Positions 1 to 5,845 of a stretch of DNA of 8,822 bases are shown piece after piece. Source of the stretch: Lachnospiraceae bacterium. Lineage in GTDB: Bacteria; Bacillota; Clostridia; Lachnospirales; Lachnospiraceae. A model generated the notes under the pieces. It had not been told where the DNA came from. It saw nothing but the letters and a program-made list of their open reading frames with translations, and ran no database searches. The position numbers were made by a program, and so were the translations under genes. Location of the stretch: NCBI GenBank assembly GCA_900765975.1, contig CAAFTS010000020.1, positions 1-8,822 of the forward strand. Direction: 5' to 3'. Position 1 is the first letter of the stretch. The number at the start of each line of letters is the position of its first letter.

Positions 1-86
1 AAAACTAAGGAACCGCCTAGTACCGAACGGTATGCTAGGTGGTGTGGGAGGACGGTGAATAAAATAATTATTTACCTCCTACCCGA
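1..86 (+). mobile_element. 3' end of a group IIC-like intron (domains V and VI)
   Basis: The first 86 bases fold as the catalytic end of a self-splicing group II intron. Domain V is about 10-45: ACCGCC pairs with GGUGGU, UAG with CUA, and UACC with GGUA around a GAAC loop, with a two-base UG bulge. The CGC triad in ACCGCC is the form known from class IIC introns, and the whole element resembles the Oceanobacillus iheyensis IIC intron as I remember it. Domain VI is about 46-86: GGG pairs with CCC, AGGA with UCCU and GGUGAAUAA with UUAUUUACC. An unpaired A at 81 is the branch-point candidate, six bases before the likely 3' splice site after CCCGAT. The rest of the intron, including any reverse transcriptase, lies left of the window. 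The 3' boundary is certain only to a base or two. Confidence 0.85.
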
Positions 87-99
87 TTATTGCATATAG

Positions 100-1434
100 T
101 CATAGTTGAAAGACCTGTGTGGCAATCTGAAAATAGATAAGGATGGAACAGGTATCTACCAAAGTTGTAATCAGCGGAGATGCCATAATTGCCGGATCCA
201 GCCCTACTCGATTTGCCAGGAGAGGCAGGAGACAGCCGATCAGCTTGGAAAGTATGATGGTTGCCAGCAGGGAAAGTCCGATGACAAGTGCAAGTGCTGC
301 ATTCTGATACATGATCAAGATACGGATACCGTTTGCAACAGCCAGGATCATTCCCACAATTAAGGAAATACGAAATTCCTTAAAGAGGACGCGGAAAAAA
401 TCTTTGAAATGAATTTCATTTAATGCAAGTCCGCGGATGACCAGTGTAGAACTTTGTGAACCACAGTTTCCTCCTGTGTCCATAAGCATAGGGATGAAGG
501 AAACCAAAAGAGGAATGGCAGCAAAAGCGTTTTCGTATTTGCTGATGATGGTTCCGGTGATGGTAGCTGAAAACATCAGGATCAGCAGCCAGACGATACG
601 ATTCTTTGCGTGACTCCAAACAGAGGTCTCAAAATATGTTTTTTCACTTGGGTTAATAGCAGCCATTTTAGTAATATCTTCAGTTGCCTCCTCTACCATG
701 ACATCCATGGCATCATCAAAAGTAACAATTCCGACAATGTGATTATCAGCATCTACAACAGGTAATGATAGAAAATCATATTTTTGGAATAAGTGAGCTA
801 CTTCTTCTCGATCTGTATGTGTATTGACAGAGATGAGCTCTGTTGTCATTAAATCTTGAATCTGTACATCATTATCTGTTGTCATCAAATCTTTTGCGCT
901 GACAATACCGATTAACTTTCTTTGATGTGTGACATAACAGGTGTAGATGGTTTCTTTATGGATGCCCGTCTGTTTGATCTGTGTCATGGCTTGAGATACG
1001 GTTATGTCATTTCTAAGATTTACATATTCCGTTGTCATGATACTTCCGGCGCTGTCCTCCGGATAATGTAAAAGGACGTTGATTGTATTGCGTTTATCCG
1101 GTGTTACAGTGTTTAAAATACGACTCACAAGATTAGCAGGAAGTTCTTCCAGCAGGTCGACGGTATCATCCATGTAAAGATTGTCAAGCAGATCTTTTAG
1201 CTCTGTTTCTGTAAAAATTTCTACGATGTAGGTCTGTAATGACGGTGTCATATTGGCAAATACTTCTGCAGCTTTGTCTTTGGAAATCAGACGAAAAGCG
1301 AAAGCAAGTGCCTGGTCTTCCAGTTCTGAAAGAAGTGCGGCGATGTCAACCGCATTCATGACCTCTAAAATCGCCTGGACTGCTTTGAAGTTTTTCTGTT
1401 CTAAAAGTGTTGTAAAAATTGTTTTATCCATCAT
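100..1434 (-). CDS. mgtE: Magnesium transporter MgtE
   Basis: This is a 444-residue Mg2+ channel/transporter of the MgtE family (SLC41-like) in the cytoplasmic membrane, close to the usual family length. The order is an N-terminal helical superhelix domain (about 1-128), two CBS domains (about 130-190 and 193-250, the first opening with SAGSIMTTEYV), a connecting helix, and a membrane domain of about five segments from residue 278. Family signatures in the pore region are PMLMDTGGNCGSQSST (315-330) and GLDPAIMASPLITTLVD (411-427); the last Asp fits the conserved pore Mg2+ ligand. In the known family the cytosolic domains sense Mg2+ and close the pore. AAAGGAGG lies 7 bases before the first ATG and 10 before an adjacent second ATG, so either may start translation. 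The gene is monocistronic here, under an M-box riboswitch. No terminator is visible after its stop codon, only 13 bases from the intron end. Confidence 0.97.
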   Translation of the reverse strand: MMDKTIFTTLLEQKNFKAVQAILEVMNAVDIAALLSELEDQALAFAFRLISKDKAAEVFANMTPSLQTYIVEIFTETELKDLLDNLYMDDTVDLLEELPANLVSRILNTVTPDKRNTINVLLHYPEDSAGSIMTTEYVNLRNDITVSQAMTQIKQTGIHKETIYTCYVTHQRKLIGIVSAKDLMTTDNDVQIQDLMTTELISVNTHTDREEVAHLFQKYDFLSLPVVDADNHIVGIVTFDDAMDVMVEEATEDITKMAAINPSEKTYFETSVWSHAKNRIVWLLILMFSATITGTIISKYENAFAAIPLLVSFIPMLMDTGGNCGSQSSTLVIRGLALNEIHFKDFFRVLFKEFRISLIVGMILAVANGIRILIMYQNAALALVIGLSLLATIILSKLIGCLLPLLANRVGLDPAIMASPLITTLVDTCSILIYFQIATQVFQL

Positions 1435-1484
1435 AAGAATGCCTCCTTTCGATTGAGCAGGATTTCAGAAGGTGGCTTTCCTCA

Positions 1485-1520
1485 GAAAAAATAAAACGTC
1501 ATTGCCTGAGCAATGACGTC
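1485..1520 (-). terminator. Riboswitch-controlled intrinsic terminator of mgtE leader
   Basis: A 10-bp perfect stem (1496-1505 with 1510-1519) with a four-base loop is followed, on the minus strand, by TTTTATTTTTT. It lies between the M-box aptamer and mgtE. The terminator 5' arm contains UCAUUG (plus-strand 1511-1516), which can pair instead with CGAUGA from the aptamer P1 3' strand (1540-1545). This gives a plausible antiterminator at low Mg2+. When Mg2+ locks P1, the terminator is free to form and mgtE is turned off. Confidence 0.93.
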
Positions 1521-1536
1521 ATCTGATTCTATCTCC

Positions 1537-1698
1537 ACTTCATCGTTCAAGCTTTAGTATCACAGGGCTTATAAATTGCATTAGGTTATGCCTTCACGAC
1601 ATATCCTGCTAACCAGCGCATTGTGTCTCCACAATCTTGCGGCAGCAATCTTAGGAATGAACCAAATCCCTGTGGTAACCTCACCTACCGAAATCTAT
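1537..1698 (-). ncRNA. M-box (ykoK) magnesium riboswitch
   Basis: Read on the minus strand, this leader has the M-box hallmarks: GGTAGGTGAGG near the 5' end, GCTGCCGCAAG in the middle, and GCTAAAGCTTGAACGATGAAG at the 3' end, where P1 closes with ATTTCG. CACAGGG (minus strand, 1668-1674) pairs with CCCTGTG (1561-1567) as the next helix. M-boxes sense Mg2+ directly and control Mg2+ uptake genes. The downstream gene here is mgtE and the expression platform is an intrinsic terminator, which matches the known Bacillus subtilis mgtE arrangement (high Mg2+ gives termination). Aptamer ends are approximate. Confidence 0.95.
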
Positions 1699-1716
1699 GT
1701 TTTATTTTATAGACGT

Positions 1717-1745
1717 ATCTTAAACGGATTTTTTGTGTTTGTCAA
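1717..1745 (-). promoter_or_regulatory. Sigma-A-type promoter of mgtE
   Basis: On the minus strand a perfect TTGACA (-35, 1740-1745) is followed after exactly 17 bases by TAAGAT (-10, 1717-1722; four of six consensus bases). Transcription would begin near 1710, about a dozen bases before the M-box aptamer, as expected for a riboswitch leader. Confidence 0.75.
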
Positions 1746-1760
1746 GACTGAATTTACATA

Positions 1761-1808
1761 TTGACATGAAAATATGTTCTTTATGTAGAGCGTAAAATGT
1801 GGTACACT
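1761..1808 (+). promoter_or_regulatory. Promoter region of the methyltransferase-hslO-nadE cluster
   Basis: The best -10 is TACACT (1803-1808) preceded by TGG, an extended -10 of the form TGnTACACT, with a poor -35 (TTTATG, 1780-1785). A perfect TTGACA at 1761-1766 lies further upstream, but at 17 bases it faces only TGTAGA (1784-1789), so it may serve a weak second start. Transcription from the first option would begin near 1815, giving a short untranslated leader. The region is divergent from the mgtE promoter. Confidence 0.45.
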
Positions 1809-1843
1809 GAAATGAAGTCAGAAAGCAGCAGGAGGCAGTAAGG

Positions 1844-2626
1844 ATGGAAGCATATACAAGTTTTGCGGCAGTGTATGATACATTTATGGACAACGTACCC
1901 TATGAAGAATGGGGCGAATATCTTCATCGGCTGTTAAGAGAATATGGCATTGATTCAGGGATGGTTCTGGATCTGGGTTGTGGCACCGGGACGATGACAG
2001 AGTATCTTGCAGAGCGCGGATATGATATGATTGGAGTAGATTATTCAGAAGATATGCTGGAGATCGCTTTGGAGAAAAAATTGAAATCCGGACATGATAT
2101 TCTGTATTTGTGTCAGGATATGCGTGAGTTTGAATTGTATGGAACAGTGCGGGCTATTGTAAGTATCTGTGATTCTGTAAACTATATCACAGAGCCTTCA
2201 GAATTACAGCAGGTGTTTTATTGGGTGAATAATTATCTGGATCCGGATGGTATTTTTATTTTTGATTTTAACACAGAGTATAAGTACCGGGAAATCTTGG
2301 GAGATTGTACCATCGCAGAGAGTAGAGAAGACTGTAGTTTTATCTGGGACAACTATTATTATGACAAGGAAAAGATCAACGAGTATGAATTGAGTCTCTT
2401 TGTGCGGGATGAGGAACTGTCAGAAAACGGACGGGAGATTTATCAGAGATATCAGGAGACGCATTATCAGAGAGGGTATACGCTGGAAGAGATGAAAGCT
2501 CTTTTAGAGGCAGCAGGGATGCAGGTTCGGGCGGCGTATGACGCATTTACAAAGAATCAGCCTTTGGAAGAGAGTGAGAGAATTTATGTGATTGCGTCCA
2601 AAGGGCAGCAGGCGAAATGCAAATAG
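1844..2626 (+). CDS. Class I SAM-dependent methyltransferase, substrate unknown
   Basis: This 260-residue soluble protein has a Rossmann-type methyltransferase fold. Motif I is VLDLGCGTGT (41-50). GVDYSEDMLEIA (64-75) carries the acidic residue that normally holds the SAM ribose, CQDMREF (90-96) fits motif III, and VSICDSVNYI (106-115) fits the motif IV strand. GIFIFDFNTEYKY (136-148) follows. The start is supported by AGGAGG (1830-1835) eight bases before the ATG. The N-terminal AYTSFAAVYDTFMD is typical of small-molecule type methyltransferases of the YqeM/UbiE-like group, but nothing here identifies the methyl acceptor. It is the first gene of a cluster, with hslO beginning 22 bases after its stop, so co-transcription is likely. 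I cannot say whether it is functionally tied to Hsp33 or NAD synthesis. Confidence 0.9.
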   Translation: MEAYTSFAAVYDTFMDNVPYEEWGEYLHRLLREYGIDSGMVLDLGCGTGTMTEYLAERGYDMIGVDYSEDMLEIALEKKLKSGHDILYLCQDMREFELYGTVRAIVSICDSVNYITEPSELQQVFYWVNNYLDPDGIFIFDFNTEYKYREILGDCTIAESREDCSFIWDNYYYDKEKINEYELSLFVRDEELSENGREIYQRYQETHYQRGYTLEEMKALLEAAGMQVRAAYDAFTKNQPLEESERIYVIASKGQQAKCK

Positions 2627-2648
2627 AATAGAGAAAGGATGTAATGAA

Positions 2649-3524
2649 ATGAAAGATTATATTGTAAGGGCAACGGCAGCAAATGCACAGATTCGCGCAT
2701 TTGCAGCGACTACAACGGAATTGGTGGAAGAGGCGAGAGTACATCATGGCACCAGTCCGGTAGCAACGGCGGCGCTGGGACGGCTGCTGACCGGTGGAGT
2801 GATGATGGGAAGTATGATGAAGAATGATACGGATGTATTGACATTGCAGATTAATTGCAGCGGTCCGATTGGTGGTCTGACTGTAACGGCAGATGCATTG
2901 GGCAATGTGAAAGGATATGTCAATGAGCCGGAAGTATTGCTGCCTCCGAAAAATGGAAAATTGGATGTGGGAGGTGCGCTGGGACAAGGCGTCTTAAATG
3001 TAATTAAAGATATGGGGCTGAAGGAACCTTATGCTGGTCAGACAATTCTTCAGACAGGAGAGATTGCAGAAGATCTGACCTATTATTTTGCAACATCGGA
3101 ACAAGTTCCATCTTCTGTAGGTTTGGGAGTTTTGATGGAAAAAAATAATACAGTACGCTGTGCGGGCGGATTTATTGTACAGGTTATGCCGTTTATTGAA
3201 GAAGAGGTGCTGGAAAAGCTGGAAGAGAATATCAGTAAGATTCAGTCAGTGACTTCAATGCTGGATAATGGCCATACACCGGAGGAGATGCTTGCTCAGG
3301 TGTTGGAAGGATTGGATGTAGAGATTACAGACACACTTCCGGCGCGGTTTTTCTGTAATTGTTCGAAAGAGCGGATTGAAAAGGCAATCATTAGTATAGG
3401 GAAAAAGGATATTCGGGAAATGATTGATGATGGAGAAACAATAGAAGTAAAATGTCATTTCTGTAATCAGGCGTATCATTTTACCGTAGAAGAATTAAAA
3501 GAAATATTGAAAAAGAGCCGGTAA
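2649..3524 (+). CDS. hslO: Redox-regulated molecular chaperone Hsp33
   Basis: This is Hsp33 (291 residues, usual family length), a cytosolic holdase activated by oxidation and unfolding. The N-terminal domain begins MKDYIVRATAANAQIRAFAA and contains the conserved GTSPVATAALGRLLTG stretch (34-49). The C-terminal zinc switch has four cysteines in the expected pattern: C-x-C at 236/238 (FFCNCS) and C-x2-C at 269/272 (KCHFCNQ). In known Hsp33 proteins these bind Zn2+ when reduced and form disulfides under oxidative stress. An in-frame TTG at 2592 would lengthen the protein but has no ribosome site and overlaps the methyltransferase gene. The ATG at 2649 has GAAAGGA (2633-2639) nine bases upstream, and its N-terminus matches the family. 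It lies between the methyltransferase (22-base gap) and nadE (22-base gap), almost certainly in one transcript. Confidence 0.96.
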   Translation: MKDYIVRATAANAQIRAFAATTTELVEEARVHHGTSPVATAALGRLLTGGVMMGSMMKNDTDVLTLQINCSGPIGGLTVTADALGNVKGYVNEPEVLLPPKNGKLDVGGALGQGVLNVIKDMGLKEPYAGQTILQTGEIAEDLTYYFATSEQVPSSVGLGVLMEKNNTVRCAGGFIVQVMPFIEEEVLEKLEENISKIQSVTSMLDNGHTPEEMLAQVLEGLDVEITDTLPARFFCNCSKERIEKAIISIGKKDIREMIDDGETIEVKCHFCNQAYHFTVEELKEILKKSR

Positions 3525-3546
3525 GAAAGAAGGGCGGGTGAAAAAG

Positions 3547-5466
3547 ATGAAACAGGGATTTATAAAAGTAGCGGCAGTGACACCGGATCTGCGCGTAGCG
3601 GATGTTGCATATAATACAGAAAAGATTTGTGAAGCAATTGAAGAAGCGGCGCAGGAAAGAGCAAAAATCGTCGTCTTCCCGGAGCTGTGTATTACCGGAT
3701 ATACGTGTGGGGATTTGTATTTGCAGGAAGCTCTTCTGAAAAGTGCAAAAAATGCTTTGCAGTATATTGCAGAAACTACAAGAGAGAAAGATATGTTAGT
3801 TTTTATAGGGTTGCCGCTGGATGTGGAAGGAAAGTTATACAATGTTGCTGCAGCGCTTAATCGTGGGGAAATATTGGGGCTGACAACAAAAACATTTTTG
3901 CCGAATTATGGGGAATTTTACGAAATGCGTCAGTTTACGCCCGGACCAGAGGTGAGCAGAGAAATCTTGCTGGATGGAAAGCAGGTACCATTTGGACCTC
4001 AGATTTTGTTCCAGGCAACAACAATGGAAAATCTGATCGTATCGGCTGAAATATGTGAAGATGTCTGGTCTCCGATACCACCGAGCATAAAAGCTGCATT
4101 GGAAGGGGCAACGGTTATTGTCAATTGTTCAGCAAGTGATGAGAATGTTGGCAAAGATGGCTATCGAAGAAATCTGATTGCAGGACAGTCTGCGCGATTG
4201 ATTGCTGGATATGTTTATGCAAATGCCGGAGAAGGAGAGTCAACGACAGATGTAGTGTTTGGAGGTCATAATATTATAGCGGAGAATGGCTCAGTATTGA
4301 AGGAATCTAAACGATTTAAAAATGGAATCATATATAGTGAGATTGACATTGAGCGTATTGTAAGTGAACGTAGACGGAATACAACATTTCGAATGGCGCA
4401 GAAACCAGAATTGAAACGAGTGCCGTTCTATATTGAAGAAGAGGAAACAGAACTGACCAGAGTTTTCTCAAAAAATCCATTCATTCCGACGAGTGAAAAA
4501 ATGCGGGCAAAACGTTGTGAAGAAATTTTGAATATACAGGCAATGGGGCTGAAAAAACGGTTGGCTCATACGCATGCAAAGACTGCAGTGGTCGGAATAT
4601 CAGGCGGATTGGATTCTACGCTTGCTTTGTTGGTGACTGCAAAAGCATTTGATCTGCTGAAAAAAGACAGAAAAGATATCTACGCAATTACAATGCCTTG
4701 TTTTGGAACAACAGACAGGACATATCAAAATGCATGTGAGATGTCAAGAAGGCTTGGAACCACCTTGCTGGAAGTGCCGATTGCAGATGCAGTCAAGATT
4801 CATTTCCGGGATATCGGACAGGATCCGACAGAACATAATGTAACCTATGAAAATGCACAAGCTCGTGAGCGGACACAGGTGCTGATGGATATTGCAAATC
4901 GAGAGAATGGGATGGTTATAGGAACCGGTGATATGTCAGAACTGGCATTGGGCTGGGCAACTTATAATGGGGATCATATGTCTATGTATGGAGTCAATGC
5001 ATCTGTACCGAAAACCTTAGTACGTTATCTTGTTCGTTATATAGCAGATACAGAAGAAGACATAACTTTGCAAAAGGTTCTTTACGATGTATTGGATACG
5101 CCGGTGAGTCCGGAACTGCTTCCGCCAAAAGAAGGAGGGATTGTCCAGAAAACAGAAGATCTTGTAGGACCTTATGAACTCCATGATTTTTATTTGTATT
5201 ATTTTCTGCGGTTTGGGTATTCACCAAGCAAAATCTTTAAACTTGCTGAGCGTACTTTTGCCGATGAATATGATTGCGTAACGATTTTGAAGTGGTTAGA
5301 AATATTTTGCAGACGCTTTTTTAACCAGCAGTTTAAGCGGTCCTGTCTTCCGGATGGACCGAAGGTAGGAAGTGTGGGATTGTCTCCGCGAGGCGACTGG
5401 CGAATGCCGAGTGATGCATGTGTGGCTGCATGGATGAAAGATTTGGAAAATATATCATTAATGTGA
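3547..5466 (+). CDS. nadE: Glutamine-dependent NAD+ synthetase
   Basis: The last step of NAD+ synthesis: deamido-NAD+ plus ATP and glutamine gives NAD+. From the ATG at 3547 the protein has 639 residues, the size of the two-domain long form. The N-terminal nitrilase-type glutaminase domain (about 1-290) shows the Glu-Lys-Cys triad: E46 in FPELCITGY, K115 in TTKTFLPNYGEFYE and C170 in EICEDVW, spaced as in the known Mycobacterium tuberculosis enzyme. The synthetase domain (about 315-639) has the ATP P-loop GISGGLDS (350-357) and GTGDMSELALGW (459-470). Ammonia is channelled between domains in known members. A GTG at 3538 would add three residues, but the purine-rich GGGCGGGTGA (3532-3541) overlaps it and suits the ATG at 3547 better. 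It is probably the last gene of its operon; no convincing terminator follows. Confidence 0.97.
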   Translation: MKQGFIKVAAVTPDLRVADVAYNTEKICEAIEEAAQERAKIVVFPELCITGYTCGDLYLQEALLKSAKNALQYIAETTREKDMLVFIGLPLDVEGKLYNVAAALNRGEILGLTTKTFLPNYGEFYEMRQFTPGPEVSREILLDGKQVPFGPQILFQATTMENLIVSAEICEDVWSPIPPSIKAALEGATVIVNCSASDENVGKDGYRRNLIAGQSARLIAGYVYANAGEGESTTDVVFGGHNIIAENGSVLKESKRFKNGIIYSEIDIERIVSERRRNTTFRMAQKPELKRVPFYIEEEETELTRVFSKNPFIPTSEKMRAKRCEEILNIQAMGLKKRLAHTHAKTAVVGISGGLDSTLALLVTAKAFDLLKKDRKDIYAITMPCFGTTDRTYQNACEMSRRLGTTLLEVPIADAVKIHFRDIGQDPTEHNVTYENAQARERTQVLMDIANRENGMVIGTGDMSELALGWATYNGDHMSMYGVNASVPKTLVRYLVRYIADTEEDITLQKVLYDVLDTPVSPELLPPKEGGIVQKTEDLVGPYELHDFYLYYFLRFGYSPSKIFKLAERTFADEYDCVTILKWLEIFCRRFFNQQFKRSCLPDGPKVGSVGLSPRGDWRMPSDACVAAWMKDLENISLM

Positions 5467-5518
5467 ATTGTGCAAAAAGTCATAATAAAGTCAATGAGAA
5501 CATGAATGGTCTGGTAAA

Positions 5519-5552
5519 AATTTACAAAAAAAGCGTAAAAAAATTGTAAATT
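5519..5552. repeat. 9-bp perfect inverted repeat in nadE/permease intergenic region
   Basis: AATTTACAA (5519-5527) and TTGTAAATT (5544-5552) form a perfect inverted repeat around a 16-base A-rich spacer. It lies just upstream of the permease promoter -35 box. There is no U-tract after it on the + strand, so it is a poor terminator for nadE. It could be a weak operator or simply AT-rich coincidence. Confidence 0.4.
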
Positions 5553-5559
5553 ATATCAA

Positions 5560-5587
5560 TAGACTATAAAAAAATAAATGATATACT
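5560..5587 (+). promoter_or_regulatory. Promoter of the purine riboswitch-permease transcript
   Basis: TAGACT (-35, 5560-5565; four of six) is separated by 16 bases from TATACT (-10, 5582-5587; five of six). A TG two bases before the -10 makes it an extended -10 element. Transcription would start near 5594, about twenty bases before riboswitch helix P1. Confidence 0.7.
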
Positions 5588-5615
5588 AAGAGTAATTGAA
5601 TAAAGCACTGCTAAT

Positions 5616-5679
5616 TTATGTATATGCTGGGGATTGGCCCAGTGTTTCTACCAACTACCGTAAAGAGTTGACTACATAA
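5616..5679 (+). ncRNA. Purine riboswitch aptamer, guanine-type
   Basis: All elements of the purine aptamer are visible. P1 is UUAUGUA (5616-5622) with UACAUAA (5673-5679). P2 is CUGGG (5627-5631) with CCCAG (5638-5642) and loop GAUUGG. J2/3 is UGUUUCUA (5643-5650). P3 is CAACU (5652-5656) with AGUUG (5666-5670), and its loop contains CCGUAAA. The GG of L2 and the CC of L3 can make the known loop-loop contact. The specificity base in J3/1 is C5672 (in GACUA), which in known members pairs with guanine or hypoxanthine; adenine switches have U there. Loop L2 is one base shorter than in xpt and pbuE. The downstream genes, a purine permease and guanine deaminase, fit guanine sensing. Confidence 0.95.
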
Positions 5680-5702
5680 CCTTGTGTGGTCGCTCTTTTT
5701 TT
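5662..5702 (+). terminator. Intrinsic terminator overlapping the purine aptamer
   Basis: AAAGAG (5662-5667) pairs with CUCUUU (5693-5698), then a small UU/G internal loop, then GACUACA (5670-5676) pairs with UGUGGUC (5685-5691) around an eight-base loop. Seven T residues (5696-5702) follow at once. The 5' arm is made of the P3 3' strand, junction J3/1 including the guanine-pairing C5672, and part of the P1 3' strand. Aptamer and terminator therefore cannot coexist, so ligand binding should favour read-through. The bases after P1 cannot form a terminator by themselves. Confidence 0.88.
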
Positions 5703-5799
5703 GTTTCGTAAAATTTTTATTTCTGTGAAACGAAGAGAGTGACGTCAAAAAGCCGTGGCCGGGCTGTACAGGATTTTCTTACTGCAGACAGAAGATCCT
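5691..5799 (+). other. Structured leader between riboswitch and permease
   Basis: Two further hairpins can form in the read-through transcript. In the first, CGCUCU (5691-5696) pairs with AGAGUG (5736-5741) and GUUUC (5703-5707) with GAAAC (5727-5731), with U-rich sequence facing GAAG between. This ties up the terminator's 3' arm. In the second, AGGAUUUUCU (5770-5779) pairs over 10 bp with AGAAGAUCCU (5790-5799) around a ten-base loop. Neither is followed directly by a U-tract. No gene is visible in this stretch, and the function is unknown. Confidence 0.5.
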
Positions 5800-5845
5800 A
5801 TAACACAAGGCGGCAGAAATTTTTTGAAAGTGAGGATTATGTAGT

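Noticed and set aside
106..363. 85-codon + strand frame opposite the mgtE 3' end
   Set aside because: No ribosome site or recognisable domain, and it is fully inside the mgtE coding region on the other strand.
2592..2648. N-terminal extension of Hsp33 from a TTG codon
   Set aside because: It overlaps the methyltransferase gene, lacks a ribosome site and adds a stretch absent from the family; the ATG at 2649 has a good site and matches the usual N-terminus.
3538..3546. GTG start for NAD+ synthetase
   Set aside because: It would lie within the purine-rich ribosome site itself; the ATG at 3547 has better spacing. The difference is only three residues and is not fully settled.
3255..3842. Minus-strand frames opposite hslO and nadE
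   Set aside because: They are antisense to strongly supported genes and have no family features or start signals.
5616..5679. Adenine riboswitch like pbuE
   Set aside because: The architecture resembles pbuE, but the specificity base is C (GACUA), the guanine/hypoxanthine form, not U.
5740..5747. TGACGTCA palindrome, also present at 1513-1520 in the mgtE terminator
   Set aside because: The first copy is explained by the terminator stem; two 8-base palindromes 4 kb apart in unrelated leaders do not support a shared operator.
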